A stretch of DNA of 61,282 bases. Origin: Verrucomicrobiota bacterium (GTDB lineage: Bacteria; Verrucomicrobiota; Verrucomicrobiia; Limisphaerales; JACQFS01). The stretch lies in contig JACQFS010000044.1 in the NCBI GenBank assembly GCA_016199935.1, forward strand, positions 1 through 61,282. The letters run 5' to 3'. The position numbers and the translations under genes were made by a program. The notes beneath the pieces were generated by a model. It had not been told where the DNA came from, searched no databases, and saw only the letters and a program-made list of their open reading frames with translations. Position 1 is the stretch's first letter. The number at the start of each line of letters is the position of its first letter. Positions 34,511-44,440 of this stretch are shown one piece after another.

Positions 34511-37267
34511 TCACAGCATCCCGCCCCGTTTCCTTAGCACCCACTCCACCGTCAGCAGCAGGACCACCGCGGCGAACCACCACCAGCTCTGCCACAGGAT
34601 CATCTCCGTCTCCACCACCTTGCTGCGGCTGAGCGGCGCGAGCTTGTCCACCAACTGCCCGAACTCCTCCTCGCGCAGATACTCGCCGCCCGATTGCTCC
34701 GCGAGGTCGCGCAGCAGCGGCTCGTTGCACGTCAGGTCGGCCAGCTCCGCGCTGCCCTGCGGCTCCACCACGAAGCTCGCGCGCGCCTTCAGTTCCGCCT
34801 CCGGCACGCCCTCGACCTGCACGCGCACCTCGTAGCTCCCCTCCGCCAGCGGCGCGGTGCGCGTGCGGAACACGCCGGAGTCGTTGTCGTCGGAATTGAG
34901 CGCGAGGCTCGCCACCTTTTTTCCGTCGCGGAAAAGTTGCGCCTCCGCCCTGGCGCGCGTGAGCAGCTTGCCCTCGGCGTCGCGGATTTGCGCGCGGAGG
35001 TCGGCCTGTTCGCCGGGCTGGTAGCTGGCGGGGCCGGCGTCGAGCGAAACGTGCTTGTCCGCGACGGGGTAGGGCGCGTCCATGATCCAGCGCGACATCT
35101 GATTCCAAAACTTCTGGTGATGCAGGTCGGCGACCTCGAAGCGCCAGCGCCACGATTCCTCGAACGCGCTGTAGAGCACGCGCCCCGCGCCGTAGCGGCG
35201 AAAGACGAGCGCCGGCACCGTGCGCGTCCCCTGCGTCGCCGTGAGCAAAACGTCGGTGGCCGGCAGCGGAATCGTCGGGGCCATCCAGTGCGGCGCGGCG
35301 AGGCGCGCCCAGAGCGCGGAGTTGTCGGCGGCGTTCGGGAGCAGCGTGAGCGGCGTGGTGGTGGCGCCGCGCGGCGTGAGCGCGAGCTTGAGGTCCGCGC
35401 CTTCGAGCGCGCCGCCCTGCCACGCGACGGGCAGCAGCGGCGCGAGCGGGCCGCTGGTGTAGTTCGCGAGCTGCTCCTGCCGCCCGTCCACGAAGATGAT
35501 GCCGCCGCCGCGTTTCTCGACGAACTCCTTGAGCCACGCGAGTTCCTCGTTCTTCAAGTAGCCCGGCGGCAGATCGCCGAACACGACGAGGTGATACGCG
35601 AAGAGCGACTGGCGGTCGGCGGGAAACTTCCCCGCGCCCGTGCCGCGCGGCCACGGCTTGGCCTCGCCGCCGCCCGCGCCCGCGAGCAGCGCGTTGACCT
35701 CCCACTGCTCGTCGCGCTCGAAGAGGTTGCGCAGGTAGCGGAACTCCCAGCGCGGCCGGCCGTCGAGCAGCAGCACCTTCGGGCGCTGCGTCACGGCGAG
35801 AAAGCGGAACGTGCCGGTGTTGTTGTTCGTCTGCCGCTCGCCGCCAAGCACCGTGAGGCTGACGTTCAACGTCACCGGCACCGCGCCGAACTTCACATCG
35901 CCGTCGGTGCTGGCAAATTTCGCGAGATCCTTCACGGGAAAATCGAACGGGATCGAACGGCGCGTGCGGCGCGTGGTCGCGAGCGTCTGCGCCCAGACGG
36001 ATTTGCCGTTCACCTCGATCTTCGCGACGAAGCTAGCGTTCGCCGGCAGCTCGTCCTTCACCACCAGCTCGCCCTTGAGCCGGTCCTCGATGAAGACGGA
36101 CTGCGGCGCGTTGACGCCGACGAACGCGAGGTCCTCCGGCGCGGTCTGCGGCCCGAGGCCGACGGTGTAAATGGGCAGCGTGCGCGCGCCGAAGATGCGC
36201 GCGAGCGTGAGCGGCGACTCGGGGCGGTTGTGCTGGCCGTCGGTGAGCAGCACGATGGCGCCGCGCTCGGTGGTCGGGAGCTGCTCGGCGGATTTTTTCA
36301 GCGGCGCGTTGAAGTCCGTCGTGAGTCCGGCGGGCGTGAGCGCGAGCTTCGCCGGTGGGTCGGGCCGCTCGCTGCCCTCGGCCGCGCTGCCGCGCCACAG
36401 CACGGCCTCGTCGCCGCCGAACGCGCGCAACTCGACGGAATGTTTCTCGGCGAGCCGCGCGAGCACGCGGTTGGTGAGCAGCATCACTTCGAGCCGCTGC
36501 ACGCGCGTCGCGGCATCGAACTGCTTCAACGCCTCCTTCACGCCCGCGTCGCCGCCGTCGGCGATCCGCGCGAAATAATCGTCGAACGCCCGCTGCATGG
36601 ACTGCTCGTAGCGGGCGATGTCGAGGTCGAGCTGCTTGAGTTGCGCGACGAGTTGTTTCGCGGCCGCCGGGGATTTCGCGGGCGAGTCGCTCACCCGCTG
36701 CGCGTGCGCAACCGGCCCGCTGCGGAAGCGGCGCTCGATGTTGTCACGCTTCGGCCACGTCGCGGACTGCACCGCATCGAGCCGGTCGGCGGCGGCGCTG
36801 AGATGCGACGCAATGGTCTTGAGCGAAGTCTTCAGCTCCTTCGCTTCCGGCGGCCGGCGGCTGGTGGCGACGATGGCGACGCGCGCCTTGCGGACGGACT
36901 CGAGCGCGAGTTCGAGCGTCGCATCGTAACTGGCGTCGTGCAGCCAGCCATTTTGCTGCGCGACGAGGAGCTTGCGGCGGATTTCCATGCCGGGGTCCGC
37001 GAGGCCCATGCTCGCCGAACTGTCCGCGATCAAAATAATCCGCGCCATTTCCCCGATGACGTCGGTGCGCCGCAGCACCGGGCCGGTGAGCGCGAGCAGC
37101 AAAAGAAAAATGGCGAGGCTGCGCAGCGTGGGCAGCAGCCAGCGCGCGGCGTCGGTGCGCGTGCGCGTCTCGCGCCAGTAAAGCCAGAACGCGAGCAGCG
37201 CCACCGCCAGCGCGATTCCCGCGCCGAGCCAGAGGGTGAAGTCGCCGATGAAACGCAGCGTGGTCAT
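34511..37267 (-). CDS. Membrane protein with VWA and glutamine-amidotransferase-like domains
   Basis: A 918-residue protein. Two membrane helices at the N-terminus (about 10-30 and 45-65) precede a von Willebrand A region whose MIDAS begins LIADSSASMG. Near residue 500 comes RPKVLLLDGRPRWEFRYLRN, the start of a class-I glutamine-amidotransferase-like fold common in these proteins (no catalytic Cys-His-Glu expected). Then come Ig-like parts (ADLRAQIRDAEGKLL) and a last membrane helix (WWWFAAVVLLLTVEWVL). It is the final gene of the MoxR cluster, separated from the BatA-type gene by a palindromic element. Confidence 0.82.
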   Translation of the reverse strand: MTTLRFIGDFTLWLGAGIALAVALLAFWLYWRETRTRTDAARWLLPTLRSLAIFLLLLALTGPVLRRTDVIGEMARIILIADSSASMGLADPGMEIRRKLLVAQQNGWLHDASYDATLELALESVRKARVAIVATSRRPPEAKELKTSLKTIASHLSAAADRLDAVQSATWPKRDNIERRFRSGPVAHAQRVSDSPAKSPAAAKQLVAQLKQLDLDIARYEQSMQRAFDDYFARIADGGDAGVKEALKQFDAATRVQRLEVMLLTNRVLARLAEKHSVELRAFGGDEAVLWRGSAAEGSERPDPPAKLALTPAGLTTDFNAPLKKSAEQLPTTERGAIVLLTDGQHNRPESPLTLARIFGARTLPIYTVGLGPQTAPEDLAFVGVNAPQSVFIEDRLKGELVVKDELPANASFVAKIEVNGKSVWAQTLATTRRTRRSIPFDFPVKDLAKFASTDGDVKFGAVPVTLNVSLTVLGGERQTNNNTGTFRFLAVTQRPKVLLLDGRPRWEFRYLRNLFERDEQWEVNALLAGAGGGEAKPWPRGTGAGKFPADRQSLFAYHLVVFGDLPPGYLKNEELAWLKEFVEKRGGGIIFVDGRQEQLANYTSGPLAPLLPVAWQGGALEGADLKLALTPRGATTTPLTLLPNAADNSALWARLAAPHWMAPTIPLPATDVLLTATQGTRTVPALVFRRYGAGRVLYSAFEESWRWRFEVADLHHQKFWNQMSRWIMDAPYPVADKHVSLDAGPASYQPGEQADLRAQIRDAEGKLLTRARAEAQLFRDGKKVASLALNSDDNDSGVFRTRTAPLAEGSYEVRVQVEGVPEAELKARASFVVEPQGSAELADLTCNEPLLRDLAEQSGGEYLREEEFGQLVDKLAPLSRSKVVETEMILWQSWWWFAAVVLLLTVEWVLRKRGGML

Positions 37268-37337
37268 GAGGCAATTGCGTGCCGGTTAGGCCGGTGGCGC
37301 AAACTTGAGATCATGGCGGATGCACGAGGCAGCAAAG

Positions 37338-37489
37338 CCTCACCCCTCACCCCAACCCTCTCCCCGTTGAGGGGAGAGGGAGCGGCGCCGGACAGTTCGC
37401 GAGGTGCGCGAAGATCCGTTGCCGACAATGCACCCTGTTGCGGACTCCCTCTCCCCTCAACGGGGAGAGGGTTGGGGTGAGGGGTGAGG
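37338..37489. repeat. 152-bp palindromic element with 45-bp perfect arms
   Basis: The arms at 37338-37382 and 37445-37489 are perfectly inverted. They begin CCTCACCCCTCACCCCAACC and contain a smaller hairpin (TCTCCCCGTTGAGGGGAGA). A 62-bp centre separates them. It lies between two genes of one operon, so the transcript would fold into a long hairpin that could attenuate or stabilise one side. MITE-like; no transposase in the window. Confidence 0.9.
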
Positions 37490-37508
37490 ACCAAACAATG
37501 CGTTCGTA

Positions 37509-39662
37509 TCATCCGCGCCTCCTTCCGAACCATTGCTGAAGCACCAACTCGCCGAGCAGCAGCGCGAGCAGTGACCACAGCAGCGGCTTCCACAGTTCGC
37601 GCCCGAAGCGGCGCGTCTGGTCCAGCTGTTTGTATTGCTCCCACGACGACACGGCGGCCGCGCCCATTTCCTTCGCCACACTTTTGAACTCATCGTCCGT
37701 GAGCAGCGCGAGGTCCGACTCGTCGCGCGGCGGGCTGGCGACGTAGTGCGTGATCGTGCCGTCCGGCGTGGTGAGCGTGTAGATGCCGGGCTGCGCCGTG
37801 TCGGCGAACTCCACCGCGCCGCGGTCGCCGCGCTTCGTGACGGTCAACTCGATGAGCTTGCCGGCGGGCGTCGTGAGCTTCGCGGTCTTGTCCGAGTCCG
37901 AGCGCGGTGTGAAGGCGAGGATCGGCTTGCCGACTTCGAGGTTGCGCGAGGGATAGACCGTCGAGGCCAGGTGCGCGACGAGGCTCTGCATCAGCGGCAC
38001 GTAGAACGGCCGCGTCGGCAGGTTGCTCCAGTCCGCGTCGCACGCGGTCGCGCACGCCATGGCGAGGCCGCGGCCATACTTTCGCTCGACGAGAAATGGA
38101 TCGCCGTTGTCGAGCTGCGCGGCGACGCCGACGGGATCGTTCGTGTTCACCGCCTCGCCGAACTTGAACCAGAAATGGATGTCCGCGTCGGAGAGCTTGC
38201 CGTTGCGCGGGTCGTTGAACAGTTCGAGCGCCGGGTGCGAAAAACTTTGCGCGACGATGTGCGCGGCGGGCGCGTCGTTGCTCGCCGAGCCGCCGAGGCT
38301 GCGCACCGGCAGCGGCAGCAGGCCGGCCTTGTGGAGCGCGCCGTTATACCAGTTGGTGTTCCAGCGGCTGCCGGGAAAAAAGAGCACGCCGCCGCCGTCG
38401 CGCGCGAAGGCGAGCAGGGAATTTTCCTGCCAGTCGTAGAGCTGCGCGACATTCGCGAGCACGCACACGCGGACGTTCGCGAGGTCGCCGGATTTGAATT
38501 CCTTCACATCCACCACGCGCGTGGTGATGAGGTCGGCCATGTCCACCTTGCCCGCGCCGAAAGGTTGGAGCGCGATCTCGAGAAAATCCGTCTCGCCGCG
38601 CAACGGCTCGGGGCTGGGCTCGCCGTTGATGAGCAGCACGGGAATGCGGTCCACGACGGGGATGCTGTAGGCGGCGGAGTTGTCGGCCTTGAGCGCGTCG
38701 GCGTCGGCGGAAACTTCGAGGACGTGCGAGCCGGCCTTGTCGAACGTGTGCGTGAAAAGCAACTGCCGCTGCTCGTGCGGCGCGAGCGTGATCTGCACCG
38801 CGCTGCGCTCGTGGCCGTCCACGCGGAAATAGACGCGGAGGTTTTCCCACTGGCGCTCGCCGAAATTTTTCAAGTTCGCGCGCACCTGCAACGGCTGGCC
38901 CACGCCGGCGAGCGGACGCGAGACCTGGAGCGACTCCACTGCGACGTTCTCGCGCTCCTCGGTGCCGACGCGGTAGAGGGTGAGTTGCGGCGGCAGCGGC
39001 GATTTCTGCAACGCCTCGACCGCGCGCGCGCGGGCCGCGGCCTCGGGCGCGGTCCAGTTGATGCGCTGAAAATCGCTGATGAGCACGACCTCGCGGAAAC
39101 CGTTCTTCATGTTCGCGAGCCGGCCGGCGGCGGCGTCGAGCGAATCGGGGATTGAAGCCTTGCCGAAGCCCGCGGTCGTCTCGCCCACGCGCTCCTTGAG
39201 CCAGTCGAGGTCGGTGGTGCCTGTGGTCAGGCCGCCGACGGTGCCGCCGGCCATGAGATGCACGGCCGCGTCCGAGCCGCGCGCGAGGGCGGAGATTTTT
39301 TTCGTGGCGGCCTCGCGCGCGAAATCAAAGTTCGGCGCGGCACCGGGGCGCGCGTCCATCGAGTAGGAGTTGTCGAGCAGCACGGCGAGCGAACTTTTCG
39401 CCGCGCCAAACATTCCGCCCGCGCCGGTGAGCACGGGCCGCGCGAGACAGAAGGCGAGCACCGCCGGGATGGCGCAGCGCAGGAGGAGCAGCAGCAACTC
39501 TTCGAGCCGGAAGCGGCGCTGATGTTTCTTCAGCACGTCTTCGAGCAGGTGCATCGCGCCCCATTTCACGATGCGCAGCCGCCGCCGGTGCAGCAGGTGA
39601 ATGATGAGCGGGATGCTCGCCGCGCCCAGGCCGCCGAGGAGGATGGCGTTGAGGAAGGTCAT
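37509..39662 (-). CDS. BatA-domain VWA membrane protein
   Basis: A 717-residue protein that opens with the BatA N-terminal domain (FLNAILLGGLGAASIPLIIH, then LLHRRR...W) and a second helix (LLLRCAIPAVLAFCLARP). A VWA domain follows (SLAVLLDNSYSMDARPG, the DxSxS MIDAS motif). After a long beta-rich part comes a C-terminal helix (LLWSLLALLLGELVLQQW). Such proteins work with MoxR ATPases as envelope chaperones or metal insertases. Start at 39662, 13 bp after the lipoprotein gene. Confidence 0.87.
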   Translation of the reverse strand: MTFLNAILLGGLGAASIPLIIHLLHRRRLRIVKWGAMHLLEDVLKKHQRRFRLEELLLLLLRCAIPAVLAFCLARPVLTGAGGMFGAAKSSLAVLLDNSYSMDARPGAAPNFDFAREAATKKISALARGSDAAVHLMAGGTVGGLTTGTTDLDWLKERVGETTAGFGKASIPDSLDAAAGRLANMKNGFREVVLISDFQRINWTAPEAAARARAVEALQKSPLPPQLTLYRVGTEERENVAVESLQVSRPLAGVGQPLQVRANLKNFGERQWENLRVYFRVDGHERSAVQITLAPHEQRQLLFTHTFDKAGSHVLEVSADADALKADNSAAYSIPVVDRIPVLLINGEPSPEPLRGETDFLEIALQPFGAGKVDMADLITTRVVDVKEFKSGDLANVRVCVLANVAQLYDWQENSLLAFARDGGGVLFFPGSRWNTNWYNGALHKAGLLPLPVRSLGGSASNDAPAAHIVAQSFSHPALELFNDPRNGKLSDADIHFWFKFGEAVNTNDPVGVAAQLDNGDPFLVERKYGRGLAMACATACDADWSNLPTRPFYVPLMQSLVAHLASTVYPSRNLEVGKPILAFTPRSDSDKTAKLTTPAGKLIELTVTKRGDRGAVEFADTAQPGIYTLTTPDGTITHYVASPPRDESDLALLTDDEFKSVAKEMGAAAVSSWEQYKQLDQTRRFGRELWKPLLWSLLALLLGELVLQQWFGRRRG

Positions 39663-39675
39663 GCGCGGTTTCTCC

Positions 39676-40104
39676 TCATCTCACCGGCTTGAAAACAAGT
39701 TCGAGTGGCTGACCTTCGCCATTCTGCTCACTCCAGACGGCAATGACTTCGCGGCCAGTGAAGCTGTTCTGGAACGTCAGTTTATCTCGCTGGGGTAATT
39801 CACGTCCCACGTTCACCGAGAACAAAACTGTTCGTCCTTCGTTTCGTATGTTGGTGATTGCGACGCTCTGACCAGCGGCAAAGTCGTGTGGCCTGTTGGG
39901 GTCCAGCAGCCAGAATCTGCCGGAGACAACGTGGTCGCCGATTACTTCGAGTCTGAAACCACAGCCTGGCTTGTCGCCGTTGTCCACTGAGGCTCGCCAG
40001 GCTTGCTGCCCGTGCTCGTTTCGATTGGAGGCGCATCCACTCGCAAGCATCGCCCAACAAATCGCGAGGGGAAGGGTTATCCGAAGTTTGAAACGTGACT
40101 TCAT
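39676..40104 (-). CDS. Small lipoprotein inside the MoxR cluster
   Basis: A 142-residue protein with a lipoprotein signal ([12 protein letters not shown]; lipobox LASGC with the acylated Cys at about residue 24). The mature part is beta-rich and of no family I recognise. GC is lower than in the flanking genes. Its ATG overlaps the DUF58 gene stop by 4 bp, so it is translated with the cluster although it is not a usual member. Confidence 0.75.
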   Translation of the reverse strand: MKSRFKLRITLPLAICWAMLASGCASNRNEHGQQAWRASVDNGDKPGCGFRLEVIGDHVVSGRFWLLDPNRPHDFAAGQSVAITNIRNEGRTVLFSVNVGRELPQRDKLTFQNSFTGREVIAVWSEQNGEGQPLELVFKPVR

Positions 40105-41000
40105 GCCCGGTTCAGCCTCCGCGTGAGGTATTGCGCCAGCGCGTCGGCGAACGGCCGGTCAGTCGTCATCTGCACAAAGTCAATGCGGTGGCGCGCGCAG
40201 CCGTCGGCGAGTTGCTTCTGGAAGGTCGCGAGATTTTCCAGATACGCGGCGCGAATTTGCGCGGCGTCGAGTTGGCGGAACGCACCTTCGGTTTCGAGCG
40301 ACTCGAAGCGCGTGAATTGGCGGAAAGGAAATTCCAACTCGTCCTTGTCCACGACCTGGAAGATGAGCACCTCGTGTTTCGCGTAGCGGAAATGCGCGAG
40401 CGCGGAGACGAGTTCGGACACGTCGCCAAAGCAATCGGAGATGATGATGAGCAGTCCGCGGCGGTGGATGCGCGGGACGAGGTCGTGAAAAACTTTCGCC
40501 AGGCTGGTCTCGCCGCCGGGCTGCGCGCCCTGAAGTTCATCGAGCAGCAGGCGCAGGTGCGGCACGCCGGAGCGCGGCGGGATGATGCGGCGCAGCGCGC
40601 GGTCGAAGGTCACGAGGCCCACGCTGTCGCGCTGCTGCAGCATGAGGTAGGCGAGCGCGGCGGTGAGGCGAAGGGCGTAGTCGTGCTTGGAGGCGCGGCC
40701 TTCGCCGGCGTAACTCATCGAGCCGCTGAGATCGAGCAGGATCGTCGAGCGGAGATTGGTTTCCTCTTCGAACTCGCGGATGTAGTAGCGGTCGGTCTTG
40801 CCAAAAACTTTCCAGTCGAGCCGGCGGATTTCATCGCCGTGGACATACTGGCGGTGCTGCGCGAACTCGACGCTGAAACCTTTGTGCGGCGACTTGTGTA
40901 GTCCGGAGAAGTAGCCCTCGACGACCAAACGCGCGACGACCTGCAGGTTGGAAATCTTCTGCAGGTCGGCGGGCTTGAGGAAGTCGGCGACGTGGGCCAT
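40101..41000 (-). CDS. DUF58-domain protein
   Basis: 299 residues. The DUF58 signature [20 protein letters not shown] is followed by a VWA-like fold with [12 protein letters not shown]. It is the standard partner of MoxR ATPases. Here it sits between moxR (94 bp upstream, with a palindromic repeat in the gap) and the lipoprotein gene (4-bp overlap). Confidence 0.92.
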   Translation of the reverse strand: MAHVADFLKPADLQKISNLQVVARLVVEGYFSGLHKSPHKGFSVEFAQHRQYVHGDEIRRLDWKVFGKTDRYYIREFEEETNLRSTILLDLSGSMSYAGEGRASKHDYALRLTAALAYLMLQQRDSVGLVTFDRALRRIIPPRSGVPHLRLLLDELQGAQPGGETSLAKVFHDLVPRIHRRGLLIIISDCFGDVSELVSALAHFRYAKHEVLIFQVVDKDELEFPFRQFTRFESLETEGAFRQLDAAQIRAAYLENLATFQKQLADGCARHRIDFVQMTTDRPFADALAQYLTRRLNRA

Positions 41001-41014
41001 AGGCTAAAAGTTTT

Positions 41015-41094
41015 TAAGCCACGGATGAAACACAGATTGAACACGGAGCGGCGCGCAGGATTCCGTCAGCCCGGTGTCCGTGTTCAATCCGTGG

Positions 41095-41097
<3 letters not shown>
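41015..41097. repeat. ACGGAT inverted-repeat element, copy 2
   Basis: AGCCACGGATGAAACACAG and following bases (41015-41047) are inverted at 41077-41097 (TCCGTGTTCAATCCGTGGCT). It fills the moxR-DUF58 gap, ending next to the moxR stop. Confidence 0.8.
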
Positions 41098-42276
<1,179 letters not shown>

Positions 42277-42438
42277 AAAATTTCGCCCACCAACAGACGC
42301 GCCGGTGAGATGTTGCTTCAAGCAAAGCGGTAAACGGGCCGGGATGAAAGCTCAAAGGTCAAAGTTCAAGCCCAGGAGAAACTCCAGGGCCGCACCCTCA
42401 AATCGAAAGCCGCCGCGTCTGCCGCTCGGAGCTTGAAT

Positions 42439-42957
42439 TTATTTCCCCGGCTCGCGCCAGAAGCGCTGCATTTCCAGAAAGGTGAACGACGCCGACCAGC
42501 CGAGCAGCACCCAGCCGTTGAGCGCCTCGGTCGCGGCGATGAACCGGATTGGGCCGACCGGCACGATGTCGCCGTAGCCGACGGTCGTGTAAGTCACGAA
42601 GGAGTAATAGACGTAGTCGAGCCAGTTGCTCTGCGTCGTGGCCGATTGAAAGTGCGCGATGCGGCCGAAGTCCGCCACGCCATCGAGCAGGCCGAAGCCG
42701 AGCGCGTAAACCCAAATCTCGACCAGATGCGTGCCGAGCAGCCCGAGGATGAGCACGAGCACGCGCGTGCGATGGAGTTGCTTGAGCCGCGCGAGCCACG
42801 TGGAAAGTTTCCGCAACACCTCGTAATGCAGCAGCACGCAGACGATCACCAGCACGACGGACAGCAGCGCGACGAGATACTGGCCGCGCGGGATGCCGGA
42901 GTCCGCGGCGGAAATTGCCGCGGCGGCGGCCAGGTGCGGGGCAGGGTGGATGTTCAT
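42439..42957 (-). CDS. Two-helix-pore potassium channel family protein
   Basis: A 172-residue membrane protein with a first pair of helices (LVALLSVVLVIVCVLLHYEV, then VLVLILGLLGTHLVEIWVYA). A pore loop with the K+ selectivity filter TTVGYGD follows, then a last helix. There is no cytoplasmic RCK domain. It lies apart from, but in the same direction as, the moxR cluster (162 bp upstream). Confidence 0.87.
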   Translation of the reverse strand: MNIHPAPHLAAAAAISAADSGIPRGQYLVALLSVVLVIVCVLLHYEVLRKLSTWLARLKQLHRTRVLVLILGLLGTHLVEIWVYALGFGLLDGVADFGRIAHFQSATTQSNWLDYVYYSFVTYTTVGYGDIVPVGPIRFIAATEALNGWVLLGWSASFTFLEMQRFWREPGK

Positions 42958-43065
42958 GAGCGTCGTTGCCTGAATAAATTATTCGCCGTCGGAGCGTCCG
43001 ACGCGCCAGAGATTGTCGGGGTCGTCGCGTTTCTTGCAACCTCGGACCGTGCCGCACGTGCCATC

Positions 43066-43392
43066 TCACCTCGGCCGCATCTTCACCATCGTCGCGCCCA
43101 GCCCGCCGTAGAGCGCGTTCGCGTCGGCAAACGACGCGACCAGCGCCGAGCCTTTCAGAAAAGTCTGCACCGTGCGGCGCAGTTCGCCGATGCCCTTCCC
43201 GTGGATCACGCGGACTTCGAGGATGCCCCGCTCGCGGCACGCTTCGAGATAAACCGCCACGACCCGCGACACGTCCTGCGGCCGGAACGTGTGCAGGTCG
43301 AGCACGCCATCAATCGGCAGTTCGACCGGGGCTTCGCTCTCGGGCGCGGTGTCGCTCATGTCATCGGTTGGGCGAAATGGTTTGTAGCGCAT
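43066..43392 (-). CDS. Smr-domain protein
   Basis: A stand-alone Smr (MutS2 C-terminal-like) domain of 108 residues with LDLHTFRPQDV and VIHGKGIGELR (the HGxG motif). Small Smr proteins act as DNA or RNA endonucleases, including on stalled ribosomes. No MutS2 part is present. The next gene is divergent. Confidence 0.88.
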   Translation of the reverse strand: MRYKPFRPTDDMSDTAPESEAPVELPIDGVLDLHTFRPQDVSRVVAVYLEACRERGILEVRVIHGKGIGELRRTVQTFLKGSALVASFADANALYGGLGATMVKMRPR

Positions 43393-43512
43393 GGCCGGCG
43401 GTTGGGAAGCGAAGTTTTCGCCGAATCACTTTCTTGCCAACGCGCGGCGGCGGTGTTTGATTCACCGCGTTCACCGCGCCCAGTTGCCAAACGCACCAAC
43501 CAGAATCACGCC

Positions 43513-44349
43513 ATGAAAATCAAACTCATCCTCCTCGCCCTCGTCCTCGCCCTGCTGCCGGGCGGCGCATTCGCCGCTGGCGAGGCCAAGGCCGAGCTCG
43601 ACCGGCTCGTCGCACAGATCGGCTCCAAGCTCAAGGACCAGAAACGCAGCGCCGAGGATCTCGCGCCCGAGCTGAAGCAGTTCGACGCGCTGCTCGCCAA
43701 ATACAAGGACGACAAGAGCGACGACATCGCGCGCATCGCCTACATGAAGGCGACGCTCTATCTCCAGGTGCTCAAGGATGAACCCAAGGCCATCGTGCTC
43801 CTCGAAGCCCTCAAGCGCGATTTTCCCGAGACCGCCACCGGCAAGCGCATGGACGCCATGATCGCCTCCATCAAGGAAGCGCCCGCCCGCCGCGCGCGGC
43901 AGGAGGAGGCGCAGGCCAACCTCGCCGTCGGAAAAACTTTTCCCGCGTTCAGCGAGACCGATCTCGCCGGCAAGCCGCTCTCCATCGCCGGCTACAAAGG
44001 CAAGGTGCTCCTCGTGGATTTCTGGGCCACCTGGTGCGGCCCGTGCATCGGCGAACTGCCCAACGTGAAGGCGACCTACGAGAAACATCACCAGGCCGGC
44101 TTTGAAATCGTCGGCATCAGCCTCGACAGCGACAAGTCCAAGCTCACCAGCTTCATCGCGAAGAATGACATGCCGTGGAAACAATTCTTCGACGGCCAGG
44201 GCTGGCAGAACAAACTCGCGCAGCAATACGGCATCAACTCCATCCCCGCGACGTTCCTCCTCGACGGCGAAGGCAAGGTCATCGCCAAGAATCTCCGTGG
44301 CGAGGCGCTCGAGGAAGCCGTGGCCAAGGCGCTCGGAAAATCCAAGTGA
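43513..44349 (+). CDS. Exported TlpA-like thioredoxin
   Basis: A 278-residue protein: signal peptide (MKIKLILLALVLALLPGGAFA), a helical TPR-like middle (about 25-130), then a TlpA/ResA thioredoxin domain with the active site WATWCGPCIGELPN and the cis-Pro region GINSIPATFLLD. It likely reduces disulfides in the periplasm, for example in apocytochrome c, which fits the ResB/CcsA genes 4 kb downstream. The ATG at 43513 opens the signal peptide. Confidence 0.9.
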   Translation: MKIKLILLALVLALLPGGAFAAGEAKAELDRLVAQIGSKLKDQKRSAEDLAPELKQFDALLAKYKDDKSDDIARIAYMKATLYLQVLKDEPKAIVLLEALKRDFPETATGKRMDAMIASIKEAPARRARQEEAQANLAVGKTFPAFSETDLAGKPLSIAGYKGKVLLVDFWATWCGPCIGELPNVKATYEKHHQAGFEIVGISLDSDKSKLTSFIAKNDMPWKQFFDGQGWQNKLAQQYGINSIPATFLLDGEGKVIAKNLRGEALEEAVAKALGKSK

Positions 44350-44440
44350 GTCCATTCTGTTTGGGTTGGCTTCCGTTGGATTCGGTGGCGGCACAAACGG
44401 CTTGTGACCTGTCACGCGGCGCTTAAATTGCGCCGGACCA

